Origin: Bedellia somnulentella
Lineage: Eukaryota; Arthropoda; Insecta; Lepidoptera; Bedelliidae
Assembly (NCBI GenBank): GCA_963576735.1
Contig: OY755190.1
Coordinates: forward strand, 8,797,695 to 8,861,694
Length of the DNA stretch: 64,000 nt
Direction: 5' to 3'
The notes beneath the pieces are model-generated. The model saw nothing but the letters and a program-made list of their open reading frames with translations. It had not been told where the DNA came from and ran no database searches. The number at the start of each line of letters is the position of its first letter. Position 1 is the first letter of the stretch. A program made the position numbers and the translations under genes. Below, in pieces: positions 1-11,864 of this stretch.

Positions 1-860
1 ATATTAAACAGTACATTGTATCGGGTTATCAGACACTAAATATAAGTGGTACAAAACCCATCCGCAACCAACTCATATTTTCCCTGTTTACATAACCTCA
101 AACTTTATTCATCGTACTTTATCAAACAGTACTTGAACGTAAAGACCGTGAAAAGTAAAAGCAAAAATCGATACTATGTTACGTGTATTTTTTTTAATAT
201 ATATTGCAATTGAACATTTGGTTAGAATTAACAGCTTGGCGCGACAAGGTCAGAACTGGTATTGAATAGTTTCATGCATTTTGATCACGTCATAATTTTG
301 TATTGTTTTGTTAATTTATGTTAGACCGGAAGATGTTTTCGTGAATATTTCTAACGTTTTAGATCAAATATTGTCACAATCCACAAACAAGCTCCTTACA
401 AGGGTCATTAGTACAAGCATTACAAATGAGCATGTGAAAATTTGCTAATAATTTTATCTAATCTGAACTTAAAAAACTTGTACTAAAAATTTATTAGGGT
501 TTTATAAGATTGAGTAACGTAGGATCAGTGCTGGGACAGCAATGCAGTTGACGATCGTAGTATTGGGTTAACATTTTCGATATAACATGAGTCTGCTAAT
601 CGACTACGGGTCTAAACTCGGTTATACTATAAATACTATAGTACAAACAGTTCTAAAAATCAAGTCGCAATAATTCTACACAGGTCGTTGTTACAGTCAC
701 ATGTTGCTGATTTCCCATGGTCATGAATAAAATCATGCGGTTATTATATAAAATATTACTTGAGTTCTTGGAATTGTGAATTATTTACAAAACGCTTCAT
801 CAGTTATTAAAACAATATTTTCTTTACGATTGAAATTTACTTACAACGAAAAATTATTAC

Positions 861-1107
861 ATACATACATACATATACTCACGGCTATAAATCCCTAGAA
901 GGGGTAGCCAGAGCTAAGGAATTAGAAATTCCTCAGCCACTTTTGGAGGTTACGTGGGGATTAGTTAGTGAAATAAAGGTTCTTGGTGATGGGTCTCCAA
1001 CCGCATCGCCCAAAAATCCCTTAAAAGCCCCAATACCGTTAGTCGCCTCTTACGTACACCCACCGGAAGAAATGGGGTAGTGCTATTCTAAGCCGACACT
1101 ACACAGC
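861..1107 (-). mobile_element. SINE-A copy with 10-bp target-site duplication
   Basis: Full-length ~250-bp SINE-A. The 5' end (on the element strand) reads tgtagtgtcggcttagaa and the 3' end gccgtgagtatatgtatg. It is flanked by identical aaattattac (851-860 and 1108-1117), direct evidence of retrotransposition. Confidence 0.85.
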
Positions 1108-2169
1108 AAATTATTACATAATTATATAGTCTTAATCGTTATTGAAATTAAATTACTATTTCATTAGCTCCATCACCTATTTAGTAAAACACATTCACTA
1201 CATTTCAGTCTTACGTATAATAAACTCTAAATTAAGAGACATTTCATCCATTTCTAAACAATATACATTATTTTATTTACTATTTTACAACAGAATTCTA
1301 AAATCATAATTTTGCAACGTTCGTCGTCCAATTTATGTTTACGCAAAGAAAACCTACACAAGCTACAAGAATTGCGAAAGAATGGTGTTTTGTCGAATTT
1401 ACAAAAAAGAGTAAAAATGACTTAGTCATTAGTCGATTTTCTGGTCCGAAAGTTCTAGAATTTAATTAACTTTGCTGACAATATATTTCAGTTTCATTTT
1501 GTTTGCGCCTTCCTCTCCTCTCAAAAAAAGGCTGGCAAAATAGCGATATGACGACAACTTCGTACACAAAGTACCAGGAGCCCATAGCTAACGTAGATGT
1601 CTTTTATAACGGGGATGAAAATAAATAGTTTATTGAGCAGCATGCATAGCTCTACAAACAAGCCAACATAACATTGACATTGAAGTAGTCGTTTAAATTG
1701 ATGCATATTAACAATAACGTCAAAAAAAATACTACTCAAAGGGTAACAGAACAACGAAATAATAGATACATATAATTGTATCGCCAATTGTACTTCTCAA
1801 TAAATTGTGTTATTCATTTTGAAAATAAAATTTATGTTTTGATGTGCAATAAAGATATTCTACACATATATCATTTGGCATTAGAAATGGAAACTGGATT
1901 TGTTTTTTTACTATGATTAATTGTAAAGCAAATCCGTCAATCATCGTAGTTATTTTGCATTGCAAGCATTTTAAAAAAGCCATTTTTCCCATCCACATTT
2001 CTTCGGCAATGATAATAAATAAAATATTCGTTTAGTCACTTGAACGTTCTTATCACGTAACGTCTTTTATCTATTTTGTCTCTTTGTACCACAGACTAAA
2101 CAATAAAATCGATTCCACCGTTAAAACTTTATTATTAGTAACTACGAATACTAGGGCAGCATAACTAAC

Positions 2170-2593
2170 CTGGATATGCCGTATAGCCGACGCGAGTATT
2201 GATAGATTGGATATTTTCTTATCATCAGGCGTCGACGGCAACTGCTTTTTGAGGAGTTCGAAGCATTCTTTTAAATGTGCTCTCCGATTCTTCTCTAGTT
2301 TATTGTGGACTTCGCGGGCTGGAGCTCGCGGAGATCCGTTGGAATTGGAACTAACACCATTGGTTAGTCCATTTATGCCCCCATTGATGACTCCATTGGT
2401 ACCATTGATGACTCCATTGGTACCATTGATAAATCCATTGGTACCATGGATAGCACCATTTATGGTACCATTGATGGCTCCGTTGATGCAACCGTTAATA
2501 GAGCCATTAAGGCTTCCGGTGACGCTGCCGCTACTGCTGCCATTGCTAACGCTGCTGCAAGCTGATGGCGGCGATGGTACTTGAAAAAATAAT
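2170..2593 (-). CDS. Mnt: Mnt, exon with Asn-Gly repeat tract and bHLH domain
   Basis: Mnt heterodimerises with Max and represses E-box (CACGTG) genes, opposing Myc. This exon encodes residues 174-314 of the joined frame: a Ser-rich lead, a long Asn/Gly/Ile repeat (about residues 190-258), then the bHLH (266-314) beginning REVHNKLEKNRRAHLKECFE and reaching the end of helix 2 at SAIRHIQ. The basic region keeps the His, Glu and Arg-Arg that mark class B bHLH factors reading CACGTG. The acceptor is ttttcag|A (exon starting 2593), which fits the GG left by exon 6786; a second AG at 2580 does not fit the phase. The donor is ATCCAG|GTTAGT. The remainder (end of zipper and C terminus) must lie left of the window. 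The Mnt call rests on the bHLH sequence, which I recognise; other Mad-family bHLHs are less similar. Confidence 0.9.
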
Positions 2594-2635
2594 CTGAAAA
2601 GATATAAACATTTATTTAGTTTTGGAATGACGTGG

Positions 2636-2673
2636 CCAGCGACCATACAACCAATTGGTTGTATGGTCGCTGG
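2636..2673. repeat. Perfect 38-bp palindrome between 6-bp direct repeats
   Basis: Arms ccagcgaccatacaaccaa and its exact complement meet with no spacer. acgtgg flanks both sides (2630-2635, 2674-2679). It lies 43 bases upstream of the Mnt bHLH-exon acceptor. Confidence 0.9.
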
Positions 2674-3005
2674 ACGTGGCTAACATTATAAAATGTAGTA
2701 AGAAAATACAGAATCTCTTAGAGTGACATAAATGTAAACATATAAGAATATCTATTGGAGTATAAATTAAATTTGACTTATGAAATCACCCTAAAAATTT
2801 ATTAAGTAAATTACTTCACATTTCAAGTTTTATACAATATTGAATTCATGGTTGATTAATCGACTTATGAACAAAAGCGCTTTTTATATTTTTTATAAAA
2901 ACAAAATAGAATTGATATCTTTATACAATGAATGTATTTGTTGTCTGACCGACGTACCTATCTATTAAAGTATTCGTTTATTTAGAAATATGTATTTATG
3001 CCAAG

Positions 3006-3223
3006 CCGTGTAGTGTCGGCTTAGAATAACACTACCCCATTTCTACCCGTGGGTGATCGTAAGAGGCGACTAAGGGTATAGGGGCTTTTTAAGTGATTTT
3101 CGGGCGATGTGGTTGGAGACCCGTCACCAAAAACATTTATTATTACCATCTTTTCCCCAATCAACTTCCAAAAGTGGCTGAGGAATTTCTCATTCCTCAT
3201 AGCTAGAGCATCATAGCTAGAGC
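3006..3223 (+). mobile_element. SINE-A copy, 3' end altered
   Basis: It starts ccgtgtagtgtcggcttaga and follows the family until about 3199, where a short duplication (atagctagagca twice) replaces the usual 3' tail. It lies in the Mnt intron upstream of the bHLH exon. Confidence 0.8.
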
Positions 3224-4444
3224 AAAAATCCAACGTCCAATTTAAAAGTGCGTTCTCTGAACTCTGACTGAACAAGTTTCCGGCATTTTTACGATTATTG
3301 CTGTTTCCCCCGAAAAATATAAAAAATTTCAACGTAAAAGCTGATTTCTTTTTAACTAAAACGACCTTTAAAGTAGCTATGCAATCCTGGTCTGAAAACT
3401 ATGTCGAACTATCCTCTCTACATATCTCCTCGGAGAGACTAACAATGAAAGAGCTCGTCTAACCCGCAGGTCTAAACCTTAATTTGCGAAGGTTTTGGTT
3501 ACACAACATTTTGTTCCGATCTCAGAAGAATTACGTCATCTCATATTTATTGATTGAGATAGGATGTGCGTCACGGAGTAGAAAATTATGGTAATGAAAA
3601 TCTAACAAAAAAAACTGATAAGATACAAATAAACACACTAACATGAACATTATTTATAAAAACGTATTAAAAAACAGCATTTTGCATATTACCGTTTGAT
3701 ATTGACTCGTTTGAATAACAAATAATATGTGAAATCACGCAATAAGAGCGAGGACAGACTGACATTAAACATTAATTTAATTAAAAAACAATGAGATTGA
3801 GATAACAAATTTATTTATATACTGAACATTAAATTGTATGTAGAAAATAATGACAAAGTGTCTTTATTTCCCAATGTTATCGTTATCTATCAATTAATAT
3901 GTTATATAATAATATATGATTGGAAATATCTGAATAACATTAAATCTCGAATATTCTGATCTAATGACTGACTCCTCTAGGCGTAAAACAATCTTCAATC
4001 TGTGGTATAAATACATGAAGCACATCCCTGAATAGAGATCATGGATGGAATCATTACATGCACTGACACTAGTTATTCTAAGCTCGTTATTCTTAAGTGT
4101 TTCACAGTTGTGCGTGAATTTCGTGATATATTCATCATCTCTTACATTTATTCCACCGATGATTCAATTAGAACTTGATCGTCAGCGTATAAGAGGCATG
4201 ATGATGATGAATCCACCCATTTTCAGTCCATAATCACTTTCACGCAACTCTGTCAGACAGTCAAAATCTGTGTTTACCGGCCAAGTCCGAATCGAACACG
4301 TGTTCTCACTCCATTCCATTATGAATAAAAACTGCTTATTTACTATTTCTGCCAACGAGTATATTTCTGCTGTATCGGAGCCCCCTCAATGCATATATTG
4401 AAATATTACTAATGGTTGCACATAAATACAGCTGTCATCATTGC

Positions 4445-4575
4445 TAGTACGAGCGACCTTTTAACTAGATATCGCGTGGTATAAAACAGCCATCTCTTTC
4501 GCACTTACTTAGTATCGTATGTCATATCATTCTAACCGATATCGTGACGATAAAATAGTACTCGTGTTAAGCCTC
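4445..4575. mobile_element. ~130-bp MITE copy
   Basis: Same family as 48519-48652, reverse orientation (tatcgcgtggtataaaacag, cgcacttacttagtatcg, attctaaccgatatcg), in a Mnt intron. Confidence 0.55.
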
Positions 4576-4740
4576 CGAACGCTTCAATTTACCTCATATC
4601 TGTGATTAATTCCGTCACATCTACTTGAGCCTTTGACAAGTGACATCTATCGTATTCAATCACGAATCGGATCGCTGTCCAAACCAAACATTGATGAATC
4701 TGCTTTTGTCTATTACGAGTATACTCAAAATCTATGTTTA

Positions 4741-4905
4741 AGGGAGCTTTTAAGTGGTTTTCCGGCAATGCGGTTGGAGACCCATCATCAACGATACTTT
4801 ATTTCTACCACCTTGTCCCCTATCATCTTCTAAATGTGGCTGAGAAGTTTCAAGTTCTAGAGCTCGTGGTAACCCTTTTTGGGATTTATGGTCGTGAGTA
4901 CTATA
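4741..4905 (+). mobile_element. SINE-A copy, 5'-truncated and diverged
   Basis: It begins within the family at agggagcttttaagtgg and ends ggtcgtgagta. Divergence is high, so it is an older insertion. Confidence 0.7.
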
Positions 4906-5602
4906 TCAAATTTCATAAAACCATAGATAAAGGGGAGCTCCCATAAAACAGATACGATATTTATCCTTTTTCATAGAGAATGGGTCGGTGCAGAGACCTT
5001 GTGCAAGGCCAACTCGCACTTTTTTAAACTTTTAAAAAGTATATTGGTAGTTAAATTATTATTTCACTACGTGTGAGTAAAGGATGGTCAACGCAACAAT
5101 TGATCCAACTCACTACGCACCAGTTTTCTTTATCATACCGTATGTTATGGAATTGTAGTGCTAATAAATAATGATTCATTCGCTTATCGCTATTTTTATT
5201 ACTTAGAACAATGAACTAAATGTAAATTACTTATTATACGTCGCAATATAGCTATGTCGTAGAATTTGATCTATTACACCAACATGTATTAACATCACAT
5301 ATACTTTGGTATAATCCTACAGAGCTCAGAGAAATGAAATTTGGTCTGTTTGAATTTAACTTTCTTGGTGGAAGAGGCAATACTCTCTATTTAGCAAGGA
5401 TTAAGAATATTTTATATTATTTAGTTCACAGTACGTTTTTGTGTTCAATAAAATTTCTTTAGGCTAGATTTGTAGTGTTCAATAAGATTTATACATTACA
5501 TGTCATTTATGACTGTGTTTATCCCTTGAGATGATAGTATCAAACTAAAGGTGATACGGAAATATTTAAAAAATATTATTATTGATTATTTTATTATTAA
5601 CG

Positions 5603-5637
5603 CTATTGTACTGAACATAATATGTTCAGTACAATAG
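5603..5637. repeat. Perfect 16-bp hairpin, 3-nt loop
   Basis: ctattgtactgaacat, loop aat, exact complement. Confidence 0.9.
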
Positions 5638-5782
5638 TTCATTCAGTATATTATACAGAATGGAATTATCTCACCTGAAAGAAAAGTACTCTTATAAGTA
5701 GAGATTGTAAATTATACAAAAATTTTACTACTTGTCACAAGAAAATGGAACCGACAACGAAAATTCGGAAAAAATGTCGGTA

Positions 5783-5826
5783 ATACAAACACATGGTTAA
5801 TCGGTAGATTAACCATGTGTTTGTAT
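5783..5826. repeat. Perfect 20-bp hairpin, 4-nt loop
   Basis: atacaaacacatggttaatc, loop ggta, exact complement. Confidence 0.9.
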
Positions 5827-6345
5827 ACATTAATTTATAATTGTAAAAATGAATTTGTTAGTAGTAGTTCCTAATAGGAATACATCAAGTTGTGATTCAT
5901 ATTTTAATTAATTCTGGACTTCAACTTTCAGCTTGTTTACATTCGCAAATCAAATGATTTTTATATGATGGGGCTGGCATTGTGATCTTGTAGAATAAAA
6001 GTATTTGTTGTAGAATTTTATTCCCTCCGATCCCCCATAGAGCATTAACATTTTTGGAGTCTTAGTTTGACCTTTAGTTTTATAAAAGAACGACTATCGT
6101 ATGTAAATTTAATCTCTCTCCTATTTAGAGTTCTTTCCCTCCAGGTGGCATTAGATAATTCCATCCTGAATAAATTAATAAACCTACGAAAAGCACTTTT
6201 GTTTTTTTAGATAACTTCTACCAGGATTTATCCGAATCCAGTAACTTTCTTAAGCAACATTCTCATTGTCATGCAAGATTTATCCACACGCCTGATATAA
6301 TTGAATAAGGCTACTATAGACTAATAACGTATTGTATTTGTATTT

Positions 6346-6595
6346 GCCGTGTAGTGTCGGCTTAGAATAACACTACCCCATTTCTACCCGTGGGTGATCG
6401 TAAGAGGCGACTAAGGGTATAGGGGCTTTTTAAGTGATTTTTGGGCGATGTGGTTGGAGACCCGTCACGAAAATCATTTATTATTACCATCTTTTCCCCA
6501 ATCAACTTCCAAAAGAGGCTGAGGAATTTTTCATTCCAAAGCTCTGGCTACCCCGTTAAGGGATTTATAGCCGTGAGTATATGTATGTATGTATG
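6346..6595 (+). mobile_element. SINE-A copy, full length
   Basis: Complete from gccgtgtagtgtcgg to the (TATG)n tail. It lies 190 bp downstream of Mnt exon 2 in transcript sense and is inverted relative to the copy at 7058-7305. Confidence 0.85.
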
Positions 6596-6785
6596 CATCA
6601 CAACACGAATAACCTTTCAGCCCGTTTAAGCATTACCTCAACATTTGTGCCGAAGCCCAAACCAATCGCTGAAAATTATCATCGGTCTTCTTAAAATCAT
6701 CCATGACCGCACAACGACACTTTGCAGCACCCAGCTGTTGCAAAGAAGTGATCTACTAGGAATCCATAAAATGACATCAACTCAC

Positions 6786-6924
6786 CCGTGGTTAGTGCGC
6801 GGTCTGGAATGTTCAATGTGAGTGTATTCAAATGTGATGGCGGACGCGGGCGCGGGCTGCGGGGGCGACGACGTGGCAGCAGGGAGGTTCAACGCGCGAA
6901 CTGGAATCGGCGACTTTGGTTCCT
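6786..6924 (-). CDS. Mnt: Mnt, second visible coding exon (linker with PIPVRALNL motif)
   Basis: Too short and GC-rich to stand out as an ORF, this exon has a clear acceptor (tttgttgcag|AGGAACC) and donor (CCACGG|GTGAGT). It starts with two bases of a split Glu codon, runs through 45 full codons (EPKSPIPVRALNLP... to ...EHSRPRTNH) and leaves GG for the next exon. Both phases fit the neighbouring exons exactly. The PIPVRAL stretch followed by a Pro/Ala-rich linker resembles the region ahead of the bHLH in insect Mnt proteins, by memory of the family and not by a search. The exon sits between two SINE-A copies in opposite orientation (6346-6595 and 7058-7305). Confidence 0.8.
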
Positions 6925-7057
6925 CTGCAACAAAAAATATCATTTCAATAATTAATTATGTAAGAGCGTCTATAGATATAACCAGATTCCATATACAAGA
7001 AGGGACAAGAAGATCCATCATTATAGTAACTTACGACTCTCTCTTTTTTCTTATTTA

Positions 7058-7305
7058 CATACATACATACATATACTCACGGCTATAAATCCCTAGAAGG
7101 GGTAGCCAGAGTTAAGGAATTAGTAACTCCTCAACCACTTTTGGAAAGTTATGTTGGGAAAAGATGTTTAAATAAAGGTTGTTGGTGGTGGGTCTCCAAA
7201 CGCATCGCCCATAATCCCTTAAAAGCCCCTATACCGTTAGTCACCTTTTACGTAAACCCACAGGAAGAAATGGGGTAGTGCTATTCTAAGCCGACACTAC
7301 ACAGC
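7058..7305 (-). mobile_element. SINE-A copy, full length
   Basis: Complete copy in reverse orientation (acatacatatactcacggc to cactacacagc). It lies about 130 bp upstream of the Mnt exon 2 acceptor. Confidence 0.85.
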
Positions 7306-8165
7306 GATTTTTCTTTTTTGTTCTCAATTTTCTTTAATTGTCTCTTACATCACTATAAATAAGGATATTATCAGAGAGTAATTGCTATTACGTAATTCAG
7401 CATTAATTTCATTGTTATCTAGTGTTGTTATCTTGTCAAGTCAAACCCGTGTCAAGTTGTCGACGGCTGCAATCCGTGGCGGTAAAAAACTAGGAGCTCA
7501 AAGTTACTAAAGAAGTTCGATACGAAACGAGTGAACGAACAAGCAATATACGTATGAAAGAGATACTTATACTTTCAGCACCGTCTTTACACCAGACTGA
7601 ATTGTAATCATTAAAAGTCAACTCTATTATTAACAAGATAAAGTTTATAATTGCAGTTATAATTTAAATCAGTGGTGCTGCATTAAAGAGCGAGACAGTG
7701 GATAATTAGTTCAAAGTAGAAAGAGATAAGGCATGGGCGTGGTAAACGGGTTGACGTGACCATGTGATAGTAGCGCGTGTTGACGTTTTACGTGGCCAAG
7801 TCGTAAATCAGCTGAGATGAGAGCTGTAAAAAAAGTCGACGCACGTTGCTCGAAGGCGAGACGCTCGGCGCGGTTATAAAAACAATCGCAAAATGTTCGG
7901 TGATGTTATAAAATAGCGGTACATTGCATAGCATACCCAGACATATATTGTATAGAACTTTGGCTTGATGAAATGATTTCAAACATTGATAGATTTTTTA
8001 TAAGCGTACGATACGAGGTAAATATCTATTATTGGAAAATAATAGTGTAATTGATGCATTTTTCAAACAGATACTTTAATCGAAATGCTTTAACCTTTGA
8101 CTGTGAAAGATAGCTTATCTCGTTATTCTTGGTTTTGCTGTGTAGCAAACAAACAGACTCAACTC

Positions 8166-8235
8166 AAAGTTTACGCCGTATGTCCCCGAAGCTGTGGCAG
8201 AGGTACTAATACTTTTGAAGATAACGTAACATTTG
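8166..8235 (-). repeat. Repeat C fragment
   Basis: Matches the portion cgccgtatgtccccgaag to tactaatacttttgaag. Confidence 0.5.
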
Positions 8236-8678
8236 TAAACAGCTATTGTTATGTTTCATTACATGCATTCGAAGGAAATATCACCTTGTAATTGTTGCTT
8301 TTAATCCAAAATCATTTATCAAAGTCTGTTAACTGAAATTCAAACTTACAAACCTTGGTCCCTGAAGTAGCGTTGACGTGTGTAAAACGACTGGAAACTA
8401 GAAACTATTGGAACTGCAATATTATAATTTTTCATTTACATTTTTATCTCGTTAATGAAACATTTTGACTTGACCGAATCTAATAGCAAGATGTGGCTTA
8501 GTTGTAACAATACTCAAAAGAATTTACCCTTTACAGTCCTTCCAATATCTTATCCTGATACCTTAAATATAAATTTGATACTGTTCTACTCTATATCTAT
8601 GTTATAATAAAGTACCAATAAGTACATAAGCATTAAAGTTTAATGGTAAAGTAACACTGAATACAAAACTTTCAAAAT

Positions 8679-8931
8679 AACATAACATAACATATACTCA
8701 CGGCTATAAATCCCTAGAAGGGGTAGCCAGAGCTAAGGAATTAGAAATTCCTCAGCCACTTTTGGAAATTGAGTGGGGAAAAGATGGTAAAGTAAAGGTT
8801 GTTGGTGATGGGTCTCCAGTCGCATCGCCCAAAAATCCCTTAAAAGCCCCAATACCGTTAGTCGCCTCTTACGTACACCCATCGGTAGAAACGGGGTAGT
8901 GCTATTCTAAGCCGACACTACACGGCAAAGC
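8679..8931 (-). mobile_element. SINE-A copy with 13-bp target-site duplication
   Basis: Full length, flanked by identical aaactttcaaaat (8666-8678 and 8932-8944). Unusually, its 3' tail is (TGTTA)n rather than (TATG)n. Confidence 0.85.
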
Positions 8932-8944
8932 AAACTTTCAAAAT

Positions 8945-11314
8945 GATTATGAAATATAAGAAATAATATTGAAACAATATTATACACGGAAACGTGTTTC
9001 TCACAAGAATCCATACAAAGTCGAAATTATATCCGCGCAAAATACCTTGCGTAAACCACGGCATCAGTTATAAGAAGTTATACACACATTTCGTAAATGT
9101 TTTAGAAGTGAAATAGGGAACAAGGAAAAACTTTTGTTTTTCAAATATCCTGCAATATTACCGGAACACCACACCCGTAATCCACCTTACTTTTGTGTAA
9201 AATTGTTTCTTACGTAATCTTTTGCAGTTGATAACAACGGATTCGTTAAATACGATATGAATTCGTCTTTCACAATGTTTTATCTTGAATCATACCTAAA
9301 TGCGTCATTCATTTACTCAAGCTGTCAGTCAACTTGCTCCTTTATTCTTCGCGCTATAGCCTGACTTTTTAGCACCTATTCTATTTGATCGAAATTTGTT
9401 CTTCATGGTTATCTTCTACTGTCCTCCACAACTTCAATGTCCTCCATTCTCTATATGCCCAAATTATCTTTACATTTCCTTTTCTACGTATTTTACAATA
9501 CTATATCTCGATTAATTCACGGTGCTATCTCTCACTCTTTCACATAACCTAACATTTATCTGACTAACTAGATCTTTATTACTACTACTAATACTACTAT
9601 TAATATAGTATAATATCAATATCTGTGGTAGGAACTAAAACCATCACTTTCGGTCTAACAAAGAACCGTTTGCAAAGCCACTGTGCCAGTGAAAACCACA
9701 TTAAGTACTGTGACACCTACCACTGAGCGACAGGTCTCACTCATCCTCTTCTTGACACAATAACCTAAATGATTAATAAATTATAAGACGAAAGAGTTCT
9801 ACATTTATTAAGTTGAGCAAAATTTTCAAAAGACTTATTGTAGTGTAGTTGTAGTATATTGGCAAATTCTATTGTTTTGTATTTCATTGTTGTTACTAAA
9901 GACGTGCCATGATATCTTTTTTGATTTACAATAGTTTGTTTTTACAGATTTCTAAAGAACCAGACGTTTCTTCACAATGTTCTAATATATAATAGATGTT
10001 ATGAACAATATGTCACGATATAATACATGAGAGCAAGGCACTCAGCTCGGACTAAAACTTTTATGTTTGCTTTCTTTGCGAACAAAAAACTAATTCTGGA
10101 TTCGACACTGGTTTATATTATTTTTTTAGTTATAATTTTTTTTATTTATAGTTTTTAAGTTTAGTCTTAAATTGACTGCATCAAATGTCATAAAAGCAGT
10201 GTTAAACGAAATTAATCAAAGAATGAAACAAAAACTTTCATATGATTGAAGTCAATAGAATTAATTCAAATAGTCTCACAAAATATGCTATACTTCGGAT
10301 CTTAGGGCACCGTCCGCCCTTCAACTTCATTCTCAGGCAACCTTGATTGTTTCTCTCTTATTATATTGGTTGGGTTGATGTGATGCTATTTTAGTCGATT
10401 TAGATCGCTCATATTATTATTTGCGTTGTTCACAGTCTCTTTCATGCTAAACAAACACACGACAAGCATACATTTACCGTACTTCACTTTTCATTTCATT
10501 TATTTTTGTAGATATATCATATACACCAAAAACTCAATTATACTATCATTTATGAGCAAAAAGCAAGCATACAAATATATTTTAATTTGAATAAAACGCT
10601 TCGTGTTGTGGATTCTATGATTATGTTGTTATTTTTGCATAAAGCAAAAATACCTTGAATTGAAGGCTCTATTGGCTGTTAGTGACAAGTGTTACTGGGG
10701 GCGCATGGGTCGGTAGGACAGGCGTGGTTCGTTATGCAACTAGGTGTGGGAGGAGTGCGTCATCCCACTAAACCTTTAGTTGAGGTGAAAGTATTAAAGT
10801 AATGCCAATCATCTGATAGTCTAATGAATATAATTCTGAGTATTACACACAACAGTAGCAATAGTGTACACATAAAGGCACCGCTAAGTCAAGGTCATTG
10901 GCAATGAAAAAATATAAGTGTAATTGTTAGATTACATATGTCTATTTGTTTGACGTAAAATTATTATATTTAGATTTTATAAGAAATGGTTACTCGTATT
11001 ATAACAGTATAAATGATTGGAGAGTAAATATTTAATTATGTTATTACAGACCCTACAATATAATATAATTGAAACAACTATTGATTTTCGGATATTTTAA
11101 TCGCGTGTTATTACATTATTTTTAAAGCCCGACGTTTCGAAAACTTTTCAGTTATCATGGTCACGGGAAGACAATACAATTTAAGAAAATTTAAATTAGT
11201 TCGAAGTTACTAGAAAAACTATTATACGTTTACAGAAAACACAGACACCATATTTTATTTCCAATGTATGGCTATTAGGTATAAGTGAAACGTCAAGGCT
11301 ACATATTGTACTAA
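8945..11314. other. Mnt intron, no feature recognised
   Basis: AT-rich DNA. I see no exon, family repeat or RNA gene. Confidence 0.5.
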
Positions 11315-11575
11315 TCCTTACTAATATTATAAATGGGAAAGTGAGTTTGTTTGTTTGTTTATTTGTTCCGCATTTACGCCGTAACTACTGAACCGATTGC
11401 TTTGAAATTTTGCAAACGTATAGTTAGAAGTTTGGATTAAATAAAAGAGTACTTTTTATCCCAGAGAAATTGATGTTCCGAGGGAAATCGTGGAAATGAG
11501 AAGTTTCTTATAGTTGTGCTTTATACCGCAATATAACCGAAATCCACGCGGGTGAAGCCGTTGGCGGAAAGCTAG
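11315..11575. mobile_element. Non-autonomous Helitron-like element
   Basis: The sequence starts TCCTTACTAATATTATAAAT, has (tttg)n near the start and ends gaagccgttggcggaaagctag. This is the well-known lepidopteran layout with a 3' GC hairpin and CTAG end, inserted next to AT. It lies in the Mnt intron between exons 1 and 2. Confidence 0.65.
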
Positions 11576-11864
11576 TATTTTATAAATCAGAGTTTGTAGA
11601 GTTCGTGAACATAAAGTAAGTGTGACGCTAGCAGAGTGCGTAATTCATACATTAAAATAGAATAAAAAGTATTTTCTTTCAATCATTAGCGTTACGGTAA
11701 TTAGTCTTAAATTAATCAAATCAAGAGAAGTCGAACACTCCAAAATCATGACGACACCGTATAACTGTGTGACGTATGCAGCAAAGACAAACAACATTAC
11801 TAGAGGTAAATAGGCAAATCTAAACTTGCATATAACTAATGATTGCAGTTTACCAAAAATTAAA

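Noticed and set aside
860..1110. SINE-A repeats as a CRISPR-like array
   Set aside because: Copies are ~250 bp, dispersed, in both orientations, with target-site duplications and (TATG)n tails.
2579..2583. Alternative acceptor caag|TA for the Mnt bHLH exon
   Set aside because: It would need a one-base phase from the previous exon, but exon 6786-6924 leaves two bases; it would fit only if that exon were skipped (15781 joined directly), which cannot be excluded.
2207..2584. Plus-strand open frame of 125 codons (PLV/PLM repeats)
   Set aside because: It is the complement of the Mnt Asn-Gly repeat exon; splice sites, phase and bHLH homology place the gene on the minus strand.
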